64,000 nucleotides of DNA, from positions 1 to 64,000 of the forward strand of contig CALFJF010000044.1 in NCBI GenBank assembly GCA_937877535.1. The letters are read 5' to 3'. Shown here in pieces: positions 17,728-25,262 of the stretch. Under the pieces are notes generated by a model. The model searched no databases. It saw only the letters and a list, made by a program, of their open reading frames with translations, and was not told the DNA's origin. Origin of the DNA: an uncultured Treponema sp. Its GTDB lineage: Bacteria > Spirochaetota > Spirochaetia > Treponematales > Treponemataceae. The first letter of the stretch is position 1. Every line of letters starts with the position of its first letter. Both the position numbers and the translations under genes were made by a program.

Positions 17728-18984
17728 TTATTTCACTTTCTTGAACACCAGGCAGCCGTTGTGACCGCCAAAGCCGAAATTCGCGCTCATCGCCACATCT
17801 ACGGGCAAGTCCAGGCCTTTGTTGGGCGTGTAGTCCAAATCACAGCAGCCTTCCACATCAACTTCGTCAAGGTTAATCGTGGCAGGAATGTAAGAATCCT
17901 GAATCGCCTTAATGCAAATCATCGCTTCAAGGCTGCCCGCGTTACCCAAGCAGTGTCCCGTCATGGACTTGGTAGAAGAGATGTGCAATTTTTTTGCCGC
18001 ATCGCCAAAGGCAATGTGCAGCATTTTGGTTTCGCCTGAGTCATTCAGTTTGGTTGAAGTGCCGTGCGCGTTGTAGTAGGTCACTTCTTCGGGTTTTACG
18101 CCCGCGTCCTTTAGCGCAATCGTCATACATTTAGAACCAGTCACGCCGTCGGGATTGGGTGCGGTCAGATGGTAGCCGTCGCTTGACGCGCCATAGCCTG
18201 CCACTTCCGCGTAGATTTTTGCACCACGCGCCTTTGCGTGCTCGTATTCTTCCAGCACCAAAATCGTGCTTCCTTCGCCCATGATAAAGCCGTCGCGCTG
18301 CTTGTCAAACGGGCGGCTCGCCTTTGCGGGGTCGTCCACCCACTTACTAGAAAGCGCGTGCAGCATCTGGAATCCCAGGTTTGCGTAGCCACACTGCGTG
18401 CTTTCCGCGCCACCGGCAAGAATCACATCGTAGCGACCATTGCGGATTTGGTCGAGCGCATTTCCGATTGCGTCCGTTCCGCTTGCACACGCCGTCGCAA
18501 TCGTATGCGTTGCGCCATGCAAGCCAAACGCGATAGAAATATTTCCCGCGCCCTCGTTCGGAATCAGTTCCGGAATGGTGAGCGGCGGCATGCGCGTCTG
18601 ATTTGAATCAAAATACGCCTTCATCGTGTTTTCGGTCACTTCCAAGCCGCCAATGCCCACGCCCAAATACACCGCCGTGTCTTCAAGCACGTCTTTTTTG
18701 TCAATCAAGCCGGAATCGTCCAACGCCTGCTTTGCCGCAGCAACCGCATACTGCGAGTACAACGCCATCTTGCGCGCCGCAGAAGAATCCATATAATCCG
18801 CCGCGTTAAAGTTCTTCACTTCCGCCGCATACTTCACCTTAAAGTTCGCATTGTCGTAATGCGTAATCGTCGTAACGCCACTTTTTCCAGCCTTTACCGC
18901 CGCCCAAGTTTCATCCACCGAATTTCCCACCGGTGAAACACAGCCAAGTCCTGTAACAACAACTCTTCTCGTTTCCGAAGCCAT
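17728..18984 (-). CDS. fabF: Beta-ketoacyl-ACP synthase II
   Basis: This condensing enzyme elongates acyl-ACP with malonyl-ACP. The 418-residue thiolase fold is full length. The Cys-His-His triad is visible: TACASGTDAIGNA (Cys near 164), YYNAHGTSTKLND, and STKSMTGHCLGNAGSLEA. The N-terminal RRVVVTGLGCVSPVGNSV and the C-terminal NFGFGGHNGCLVFKK are typical of FabF. The ATG follows a GGAGGCGAC site. It is transcribed with fabZ in the same direction. A CACAGATT-repeat arm abuts its stop codon. Confidence 0.96.
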   Translation of the reverse strand: MASETRRVVVTGLGCVSPVGNSVDETWAAVKAGKSGVTTITHYDNANFKVKYAAEVKNFNAADYMDSSAARKMALYSQYAVAAAKQALDDSGLIDKKDVLEDTAVYLGVGIGGLEVTENTMKAYFDSNQTRMPPLTIPELIPNEGAGNISIAFGLHGATHTIATACASGTDAIGNALDQIRNGRYDVILAGGAESTQCGYANLGFQMLHALSSKWVDDPAKASRPFDKQRDGFIMGEGSTILVLEEYEHAKARGAKIYAEVAGYGASSDGYHLTAPNPDGVTGSKCMTIALKDAGVKPEEVTYYNAHGTSTKLNDSGETKMLHIAFGDAAKKLHISSTKSMTGHCLGNAGSLEAMICIKAIQDSYIPATINLDEVDVEGCCDLDYTPNKGLDLPVDVAMSANFGFGGHNGCLVFKKVK

Positions 18985-19208
18985 TTTTGTCGCCTCCTTT
19001 TATTTTGACAAAAATCAAAAAAATGTCATTTTGAGCAATTCTATCGGAGCGTCTTTTTTTAATCAATAGAGAAAAGCGCGCGTTTTTCGTTCGCTCAAAA
19101 TATGCAAAGAAAAATCGGAATTTTCCGCTCCTTTTTTCTTTGCCTTGTCGATTTTTTCTGCAATTTGCTCTAAAATAAGAAAAATCAAAAAAAGTCAAGG
19201 GGGAGAAA

Positions 19209-20498
19209 ATGCCACGTTTAGTGCATTTTCAAAGAGGTTCAGTCATTTATTTTGACCAATCGAGAGAAGATTTGATTTTCATTGTGCAACGCGGAGTTGT
19301 TGTGCTTTCTCGGCGAGACGAAGAGCCTGGACGACACGAAATCGAGGAAGTGCATCCTGGCGAATTCTTTGGAATTATGGGCGCAATGGCTGGCTGTGAA
19401 CGCGGAGAAACGGCAACGTGCCGAACCGACTCCGATGTGCTTTGCATGACCGAAGACGAATTTGAAAAGATTTTTGGAAATAATCACGAACTTTTAATGA
19501 AAACGCTCAGAAAATTTTCGCGAGAACTTCGGAATATTCATCAAAAAGTCGAGCGCATTCTTTTAATCGGAAAGCATCCTGCAAAATATGACGAACTCGT
19601 TACGGTCGCAGAAAGTTTTTTCAAAGAGCAAAAATGGCTCACCTGCCTTGAAATCTGTATGCGATACGAAGCGATGGACATCAAAAACGCTTCTCGAAGA
19701 AGGCTTCGCGACCTTCGGGAAAAATCGCAAGAAAAAATGATTCAAGAAGGAATGTCCGACGAAAAAGCGGGCAAAAAAGCAGACGACGCATTTTTGGCAG
19801 GTTTTCCGCCAAGCGTAAAAAAACGATTTTCGATTCCAGGCTTTGAGCGTTTTTCACGAAAATTCTCCCGCGGACAAGTAATCATCGCAGAATTTGAACC
19901 AGGAATGACGTTTTATTTTGTGCAATCTGGCGTTGTTCAACTTACAAAATGTATAAACGACTCGGACGTGAACTTAAATTATCTTGTTCCTGGCTATATG
20001 TTTGGGGAAATGGCGATTCTCGATTCAACGCCAAGAAGTGCAACGTGCGTTGCAAGAACGGACGTTGAGGTTTTGGAGTTCAAAAAGGAAAATTTTTCGC
20101 AAATCGTTGAAAAAAATCCTGCAATGATTCTGTCGCTTATCAAAATATTTTGCCACCGCCTCTACGAACAGCGTCGTCGCCTTCGAGTGCTTGCAAATCC
20201 TGAGCCGCAAGCAAGAATCGCGGAGTTGTTTTTGATGTACGACGAAATGCGTCCTAGTTCCACAAAGGAAGCGTGGCGCACGTTTTCGCTTACCACGGCG
20301 GACGTTTCTCGCTGGACGGGGATTTCGCTTTGGAATACACATTGGCAACTTGAGTTAATGGCGGACTCGTTCGATATGCACGTAACAAAAACGAGCATAA
20401 CTGTAAACGTTCGCGAAATGAGAGAAGCCATCAAAACGGCAGAACTTCGCTACAGACAAAAGCCTCGAAGCCAACGAAACGGCTTTAAGCGGACTTAA
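19209..20498 (+). CDS. Protein with two cyclic-nucleotide-binding domains, probable cAMP receptor
   Basis: A 429-residue cytoplasmic protein with two CNB (Crp-type) beta barrels: residues about 1-100 and 215-330. The second has a canonical phosphate-binding cassette, FGEMAILDSTPRSATCVA, with the Glu and Arg that hold the ribose and phosphate. In the first the equivalent is FGIMGAMAGCERGETATC, lacking the Glu, so it may not bind ligand. The last 90 residues contain a possible helix-turn-helix (FSLTTADVSRWTGISLWN), suggesting a DNA-binding regulator, but this is uncertain. The start follows AGGGGGAG. The adenylate cyclase at 22.2 kb is the obvious source of ligand. Confidence 0.85.
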   Translation: MPRLVHFQRGSVIYFDQSREDLIFIVQRGVVVLSRRDEEPGRHEIEEVHPGEFFGIMGAMAGCERGETATCRTDSDVLCMTEDEFEKIFGNNHELLMKTLRKFSRELRNIHQKVERILLIGKHPAKYDELVTVAESFFKEQKWLTCLEICMRYEAMDIKNASRRRLRDLREKSQEKMIQEGMSDEKAGKKADDAFLAGFPPSVKKRFSIPGFERFSRKFSRGQVIIAEFEPGMTFYFVQSGVVQLTKCINDSDVNLNYLVPGYMFGEMAILDSTPRSATCVARTDVEVLEFKKENFSQIVEKNPAMILSLIKIFCHRLYEQRRRLRVLANPEPQARIAELFLMYDEMRPSSTKEAWRTFSLTTADVSRWTGISLWNTHWQLELMADSFDMHVTKTSITVNVREMREAIKTAELRYRQKPRSQRNGFKRT

Positions 20499-20516
20499 AA
20501 TCAAAAGGAGCACGAC

Positions 20517-20759
20517 ATGAAAAACGAAAAAGCGGAAGGCGAATTGGTTTTTGACATTGGAACGGGAACATTTTGGATAACAAAAGACGACGTGGCTTTG
20601 GAGCAAATCCAATTTGGAGACGAATTTGACGTTTTGGCGGACGACGGTTGGGTCAAAAGCGGAATTGAAATCACGGACGACGGAAGTGGAAATCTTCTTT
20701 TCAAACTCAAAAACACCAATTATTCTGGAATTCTTGACGGAATAAAGGCGCGAAAATAA
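20517..20759 (+). CDS. Small DUF5348-like protein
   Basis: An 80-residue acidic, all-beta protein with a good AAAAGGAG site. The lines FDIGTGTFWITKDDVALEQI, FGDEFDVLADDGWVKSGIEI and GNLLFKLKNTNYSGILDGIK resemble DUF5348, a small family of unknown function. It starts 18 bp after the CNB protein and is probably in the same transcript. The family match is from memory of the pattern and not confirmed. Confidence 0.6.
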   Translation: MKNEKAEGELVFDIGTGTFWITKDDVALEQIQFGDEFDVLADDGWVKSGIEITDDGSGNLLFKLKNTNYSGILDGIKARK

Positions 20760-20809
20760 AAGCCGTTTGAAAAAGCGATGCCAAAAACTCACTTTTGAAA
20801 GGAGCGGTT

Positions 20810-21253
20810 ATGAAATCAAAATGCAATTCGATTTTTTTTGTGATTTTCCTTGTTTTTTCATTTTTGATTTTTGGCTGCGACTTAAAGACGGACGCGCTAG
20901 AATACGTGAACGAGGAAGTAAGTTACGCCGACGGAGAATCGTGCGTGGAGCGGTATCTTTTTTACGAAGAAGACGAAACATACGAGCGGTACATCGCAGG
21001 AAAATATTTTGGGCAAGACGTTCCTGGCACTTATTTTGGAACGCTTTTTGAGTCTGGAGTTTACAAAGCAAGTGCCACAAGTTCTCGCGTTTCTTTTTCG
21101 CCCAAAAAACAGTATGATTTTGAAACGCAACGCCTTGAGTTTCTTGGTTTACAAGGGCAAGTGCCGTATTCTGGCACGCTCACAGACAAAACGCTCACAA
21201 TTCCGTGGCGCGTTCGCGGGGGTACGGTTTCAATAATATACAAACGCAAATAA
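20810..21253 (+). CDS. Small lipoprotein of unknown function
   Basis: The ATG at 20810 (MKSKCNSIFF) has a GGAG site 6 bases upstream; an in-frame ATG five codons earlier has none. A lipobox FLIFGC near residue 23 marks it as a lipoprotein of 147 residues. The mature part is acidic then strand-rich (SYADGESCVERYLFYEEDET, then YRYIAG-like strands, then VSIIYKRK). It is the last coding gene before the tRNA/SRP RNA cluster. No function can be assigned. Confidence 0.65.
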   Translation: MKSKCNSIFFVIFLVFSFLIFGCDLKTDALEYVNEEVSYADGESCVERYLFYEEDETYERYIAGKYFGQDVPGTYFGTLFESGVYKASATSSRVSFSPKKQYDFETQRLEFLGLQGQVPYSGTLTDKTLTIPWRVRGGTVSIIYKRK

Positions 21254-21306
21254 AAATTGAATCGTTGACCAAAATAAAAAAATCATTTAGCATTTTAAAA
21301 ACATTT

Positions 21307-21393
21307 GGAGCGATGGCAGAGTGGTCGAATGCACCGGTTTCGAAAACCGGCATACGGGTAACCGTATCGGGGGTTCAAATCCCTTTCGCTCCG
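21307..21393 (+). tRNA. tRNA-Ser (anticodon CGA)
   Basis: An 87-nt class II tRNA. The acceptor GGAGCGA pairs with TCGCTCC plus discriminator G. The anticodon loop is TTCGAAA. The long variable arm has stem ATACGG/CCGTAT. The T loop is TTCAAAT. CCA is not encoded. Confidence 0.97.
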
Positions 21394-21409
21394 AATTTTT
21401 GACCTTTTT

Positions 21410-21484
21410 GAGATTGTAGCTCAGTTGGATTAGAGCGCCACCCTGCGGAGGTGGAGGTCGCACGTTCGAATCGTGTCAGTCTCA
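21410..21484 (+). tRNA. tRNA-Arg (anticodon GCG)
   Basis: A 75-nt tRNA. The acceptor GAGATTG pairs with CAGTCTC (one G-U), discriminator A. The anticodon stem CCACC/GGTGG encloses loop CTGCGGA, so the anticodon is GCG. A20 in the D loop is the arginine identity base. Most bacteria read CGU/CGC with ACG (inosine), so GCG is unusual. CCA is not encoded. Confidence 0.93.
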
Positions 21485-21487
21485 CTT

Positions 21488-21585
21488 GAGTCTGGGAACT
21501 TCACAAGGCATCCTTCAAAACCCCGCGAGAGCCGGAAGGCAGCAACGGTATGAAGACCTTGCTTGTGCTGGAGTATTCCCAGGCT
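21488..21585 (+). ncRNA. ffs: Signal recognition particle 4.5S RNA
   Basis: A rod-like RNA of about 98 nt. The ends pair (GAGTCTGGGAA with TTCCCAGGCTC), and the conserved apical Ffh-binding domain GAGAGCCGGAAGGCAGCAAC (GGAA tetraloop and asymmetric AGCA loop) lies in the middle. A run of eight T follows and serves as terminator. It works with ftsY at 12 kb. Confidence 0.93.
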
Positions 21586-21659
21586 CTTTTTTTGTGGGTT
21601 GCAAATTCCATTTATTGTGATAAAATCAAAGGTATCTTTTGTATCAAAGAGGGAACATT

Positions 21660-22100
21660 ATGAAAAAAATCATTTCGATTATGTTAATTGCAATGATGGG
21701 CGCAATGCTTTTTGCCGCTTCGTTCAAAAAAGGTCAGACGGTTTACGTCTCAAAAGACGGAAATCTAACTGACGGCGAAAAATCTTCCACGGTTGTGGGA
21801 AGCGTTGTATACGGAGACCGTGGCACTGTTCTTGAATCAAAATCAAAAAAGGTGAAGATTCAACTCGCTGATTCGTCGGTTACTGGGTGGTTTGAAACAA
21901 AAAGCCTTACCAAAAAGAAAATCGTAAAGAAAAGCACCGTAAACACGATTGCAGACAATATCGCACTTGCGGGAAAAGGCTCTGTTTCCGCAGGCACACT
22001 TAGTGCGGCTCCTGTAGAAGCCGCCCCCGCAGAAGCAACGCCAGCGGCAGACGCTGGAGCGACCGAGGGTGAATTGTCGATTGAACCTGCGCAACAGTAA
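21660..22100 (+). CDS. Small secreted SH3-like protein
   Basis: The ATG at 21660 (MKKIISIMLIAMMG) follows AGAGGGAAC. The 146-residue protein has a signal peptide ending LFAAS. A short SH3-like barrel follows (FKKGQTVYVSKDGNLTDGEK, then VVYGDRGTVLESKSKKVKIQ, then TGWFETKSL). A low-complexity Ala/Pro/Glu tail (AAPVEAAPAEATPAADAG) follows. Bacterial SH3 domains of this kind usually bind cell-wall material, so a periplasmic role is likely but not shown. A strong terminator follows, so the cyclase downstream has its own promoter. Confidence 0.7.
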   Translation: MKKIISIMLIAMMGAMLFAASFKKGQTVYVSKDGNLTDGEKSSTVVGSVVYGDRGTVLESKSKKVKIQLADSSVTGWFETKSLTKKKIVKKSTVNTIADNIALAGKGSVSAGTLSAAPVEAAPAEATPAADAGATEGELSIEPAQQ

Positions 22101-22125
22101 AAACAAAAAGAGAAAGTACAAAAAA

Positions 22126-22152
22126 AACGGTGGTTTTGCCACCGTTTTTTAA
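22126..22152 (+). terminator. Intrinsic terminator
   Basis: Arms AACGGTGG (22126-22133) and CCACCGTT (22139-22146) are followed by a T run. It closes the SH3-like gene. Confidence 0.9.
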
Positions 22153-22183
22153 TTTTTGAGCAAAAAAATTACGAGGAAATCAA

Positions 22184-24250
22184 ATGAAAAACGCAAAAGC
22201 AATCTATCTTTCATGCGCGGTATCTTTAGCAGCCTTGGTTATCATGCTTTTCTTGCACTCTGGCGACTCGCTTCGCTGGCTTGAAAACAAATCCTATGAT
22301 AGCCGCATGAAATCAACGACAGGCTTTTTTGACCCTTCGGAAGACATTGCGGTCGTACTTCTTGACCAGCACAGCCTTGACTGGGCGGAAGAAACGCTCG
22401 GTTGGAGTTACCCGTGGCCACGCGAAAGTTACGCCAAGATGATTCAATTTTTTAACCGAGGAAACGCGGCGAGTATGGCGTTCGATATGGTTTACACCGA
22501 AAAATCGCTCTACGGAGATGAAGATGACGAAAAACTCGGAAAAGCAAGCGCAGAATTCGGACGCACGGTGCAAACTGTTTTCTACCAGTCGAATTCTGAC
22601 GAAGAAGGCGTACTTCCCGTAAAAGCGATTCGCGAAGGGGCAGCAAAAATTGCAACGGTGCAAAGCCTTTTAGATTCCGACGGCGTTGCTCGCAGGGCAA
22701 GATTTCACTCATCGTCGGCAAAAAAAGAGCCGTCCCTTACTGTGGCAAGCCTTGAACTTTCTGATGAAATGCCTGACGAAAAGTCGATTCCAAAGGCGCG
22801 GCACGGAAAAGAAGGCGAAAGCGAGCGTGGAATGTACGTTCGCTTTATGTCGAGTTTGAATGATTATATTCCGTATAGTGCGGAACTCATTTTACGAAGC
22901 GAACTTGCAATCGAAGAAGCGGAAAAAAACGGCACAAAATACGAAGCGGGCGACGACCTTTTAGAGCCTTCTATGTTCGAGGGAATGCACGTGTTTTTTG
23001 GACTTTTTGCGCCGGGGCTTTTTGATATTTGCGCAACTCCCATTTCCGCAAATTACCCAGGAGTTGGCGTTCACATCGCGCAAATGGATACGATTTTGCA
23101 AAATGAATATTTGAGCGATGTTTCTCCATTTGCGAGTATCGCGCTTATCGTGCTTGCAGTCGCGCTTGGAACCACGCTTGCGATGTTGCATTCTCAAAAA
23201 CCTCGGTTTTTTGTGGTAAAAATCGCGCTTTTTTTGATTGCGCTTTTGCTTTATTTCCTTTTATCCTACGCATTTTTCATAAAAGGCATAATTCTCCCCG
23301 TTTCTGAGCCAATGCTCGGCTTTGTTCTTGCGTTTGCAAGCGAAATCTCAAAAAGTTATCTCACGGAAGGAAAGCAAAAACGGTACCTCAAGTCGGCGTT
23401 TAAGCAATATTTGAGTCCTGCCGTAATCGAAAATCTCATCGAAAATCCAGACGCGCTCAAACTTGGTGGCGAGGAGCGAGAAATTACGGCGTATTTTTCT
23501 GACGTGCAAGGATTTACTTCGATTTCAGAAAAACTCAATCCAACGGAACTCACGAATCTGTTGAACAAATATCTGAACGCGATGACGGAAATTATTTTTA
23601 AGCACGGCGGAACGATTGATAAATACGAGGGCGACGCAATAATTGCGTTTTGGAACGCGCCGACCACGCAGCAAGACCACGCAAAACGAGCGGTCGAAGC
23701 GGCATTGGAATGTCAACAAAAACTCGAAAAAATGCAAGACGAACTCGTTGCCGTAACAGGAAAACCGTTCAAACAGCGAATCGGGCTAAACTCAGGGCGA
23801 GCGGTCGTTGGAAACATGGGAAGCGATTATCGCTTCGACTACACAATGCTCGGCGACACCGTGAACCTAGCCTCGCGCCTTGAGGGAATCAACAAGCAGT
23901 TCGGCACATACACGATGTGCTCCAAGGCCACGATGGACAGCGCGATAGAGCACGGCTGCAATTTGAGTTTCCGCAAAGTGTCAAATATTGCCGTTGTTGG
24001 AAAAAAAGAAGGCGTAATCGTTTTTGAGCCGATGAAAAACGAGGAATTTGACAAGCGAAAAGACGATTTTGTGAATTACGGCGTGGGCTACGACCTTTTT
24101 GTAAAAGGCGATTTTTCTGGAGCAATCGAAGTTTTTGAAAAAACAAAAAGCCGAGACCCTGCCGCAGAAAAATACATAGAAAAATGTCGCGCTCTCATAA
24201 AAAATCCCCCAGAAAAATGGGACGGAATCCTTCGCGCAACAGAAAAATAA
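22184..24250 (+). CDS. CHASE2-domain class III adenylate cyclase
   Basis: An inner-membrane receptor-cyclase of 688 residues making cAMP. The N-terminal helix (about 7-25) is followed by a periplasmic CHASE2 sensor to about 310 (NKSYDSRMKSTTGFFD, then IAVVLLDQHSLDWAEE, then WPRESYAKMIQFF). Three membrane helices follow (about 310-395), then the catalytic domain. The two metal-binding Asp are in YFSDVQGF (D441) and YEGDAIIAFW (D484). Lys before the second motif (DKYEGD) and Asp in YTMLGDTVNLASRLE favour ATP over GTP, and the NLASR Asn/Arg are intact. The C-terminal 100 residues are TPR-like (YDLFVKGDFSGAIEVFEKTK). The CNB protein upstream is a likely cAMP target. Confidence 0.93.
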   Translation: MKNAKAIYLSCAVSLAALVIMLFLHSGDSLRWLENKSYDSRMKSTTGFFDPSEDIAVVLLDQHSLDWAEETLGWSYPWPRESYAKMIQFFNRGNAASMAFDMVYTEKSLYGDEDDEKLGKASAEFGRTVQTVFYQSNSDEEGVLPVKAIREGAAKIATVQSLLDSDGVARRARFHSSSAKKEPSLTVASLELSDEMPDEKSIPKARHGKEGESERGMYVRFMSSLNDYIPYSAELILRSELAIEEAEKNGTKYEAGDDLLEPSMFEGMHVFFGLFAPGLFDICATPISANYPGVGVHIAQMDTILQNEYLSDVSPFASIALIVLAVALGTTLAMLHSQKPRFFVVKIALFLIALLLYFLLSYAFFIKGIILPVSEPMLGFVLAFASEISKSYLTEGKQKRYLKSAFKQYLSPAVIENLIENPDALKLGGEEREITAYFSDVQGFTSISEKLNPTELTNLLNKYLNAMTEIIFKHGGTIDKYEGDAIIAFWNAPTTQQDHAKRAVEAALECQQKLEKMQDELVAVTGKPFKQRIGLNSGRAVVGNMGSDYRFDYTMLGDTVNLASRLEGINKQFGTYTMCSKATMDSAIEHGCNLSFRKVSNIAVVGKKEGVIVFEPMKNEEFDKRKDDFVNYGVGYDLFVKGDFSGAIEVFEKTKSRDPAAEKYIEKCRALIKNPPEKWDGILRATEK

Positions 24251-24254
24251 ACAA

Positions 24255-24284
24255 AAAAGCCGCTCTTTTTGAGCGGCTTTTTTG
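24255..24284. terminator. Bidirectional terminator between convergent genes
   Basis: Arms AAAAGCCGCTC (24255-24265) and GAGCGGCTTTT (24271-24281) are flanked by A and T runs, so it can serve the cyclase (+) and the gene ending at 24295 (-). Confidence 0.85.
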
Positions 24285-24294
24285 TTTATTTCTT

Positions 24295-24873
24295 CTAGTG
24301 TTTTTCTTCATCATACAAAGCGATTGTTTCACATTTCGACAAAATTCTTTTTTGAACATCCGTCAAATCTTCGTTAAGAATATACAAATTGCCATCAGTC
24401 ATATAAACCCTCTGACATGGATGCCATTCAAGCCATTTCTTCAAATTTGAAGCGGAAACAAGTCTTGATTTTCTGTCATCTTCTTTGAAGAAGATAAGAT
24501 CTTCTTTTGGAACAATTCTCAACGGCGTCCTATACCAAAAATCGTCAATAACACCGATTTCAAAATGAAGCTCTTGTGTTGGATCGAACAAATTTCCAAG
24601 GTTGCAGTTATTTTCCATTATTTTAATTCTTGTTATAAACTGTTCGATAGGCTCGTCATCATCTGAATCGAGTATAAGCTCGTATAAACAGTCGATAAAG
24701 TTTTCCCTGTCATGAAACTCAGCAAAAATAATTTTAAGAGCGTTCGGAAGCTCTTCCCAACGGTTCTGAGTCCAATGCATCATGTAAGTTCTAAATCTTT
24801 TATCAGGCCCAGAAATTATATACACTGGTTCTGTTGAACTCTCAAGAAAATCTCTCACATCACCGACTGTCAT
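24295..24873 (-). CDS. Unrecognised 192-residue protein
   Basis: I do not recognise this protein. It has no signal peptide or membrane segment, is acidic and aromatic-rich, and has a clear AGAGGAAAAC site before the ATG. Lines such as PVYIISGPDKRFRTYMMHW, ELPNALKIIFAEFHDRENF and ASNLKKWLEWHPCQRVYMTD suggest a compact globular cytosolic protein. Its codons are A/T-ending, unlike the G/C-ending codons of the adjacent methyltransferase island, so it may be of separate origin. It lies at the left edge of that island, pointing away from the methyltransferase. Confidence 0.6.
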   Translation of the reverse strand: MTVGDVRDFLESSTEPVYIISGPDKRFRTYMMHWTQNRWEELPNALKIIFAEFHDRENFIDCLYELILDSDDDEPIEQFITRIKIMENNCNLGNLFDPTQELHFEIGVIDDFWYRTPLRIVPKEDLIFFKEDDRKSRLVSASNLKKWLEWHPCQRVYMTDGNLYILNEDLTDVQKRILSKCETIALYDEEKH

Positions 24874-25110
24874 GTTTTCCTCTGAATAAAATTATAGCAC
24901 TAAAAAGAAAAAAGAAGATATGGCAGATGTGCCGCTTGGGCAGGTTCGGCAGATGGCGGCATCGCGTGCATCCGAATCCGTCCGCTAAATCGAAATTTCA
25001 TTGACGAATATAGAGAACACCATGAACAAGAGGGCTGGCCCCCCCCTTTTTTTGCCGTTCCAGTCATTTCCCCTCCAATAAAACAACCCCGCCCGCCCCG
25101 CTTCGCGGGC

Positions 25111-25180
25111 TGCAATGGCATACCATTGCAGTTGACAAGGGCGACTGCAATGGTATGCCATTGCAGTTGACAAGGGCGAC
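25111..25180. repeat. 35-bp tandem direct repeat with palindromic core
   Basis: The string GTTGACAAGGGCGACTGCAA recurs at 25131 and 25166, a 35-bp period. Each copy is preceded by TGCAATGG, four bases, then CCATTGCA. The central four bases are CATA in the first and TATG in the second, so the two cores are reverse complements of each other. Confidence 0.85.
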
Positions 25181-25225
25181 TGCAATTCGATTTTTCAACG
25201 CTTCGCTCGAAAAATCGAATTGCAG
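25180..25225. repeat. Perfect 17-bp hairpin upstream of the methyltransferase
   Basis: CTGCAATTCGATTTTTC (25180-25196) pairs perfectly with GAAAAATCGAATTGCAG (25209-25225) across a 12-nt loop. It lies 38 bp before the methyltransferase start and directly abuts the 35-bp repeats, sharing their CTGCAA ends. It is probably transcribed in the leader of that gene. Confidence 0.9.
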
Positions 25226-25262
25226 AAAACAACAGCCTGAGCGGGTTTTTAGAGTGAGGTGG

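Larger units (their letters stand above)
24900..25262. other. Non-coding region with C/T tract, gene fragment and repeats
   Basis: No convincing full gene is present. A 22-codon open frame starts at the ATG at 24919 (MADVPLGQVRQ) and stops at a TAA. In another frame the following bases read RPLNRNFIDEYREHHEQEGW, which looks like a piece of a protein without a start. It ends at a tract of eight C followed by seven T (25039-25053). The repeats at 25111-25225 follow. Confidence 0.55.

Noticed and set aside
25111..25180. CRISPR array
   Set aside because: Only two 35-bp units with no spacer; the repeat cores are palindromic and the element abuts a hairpin.
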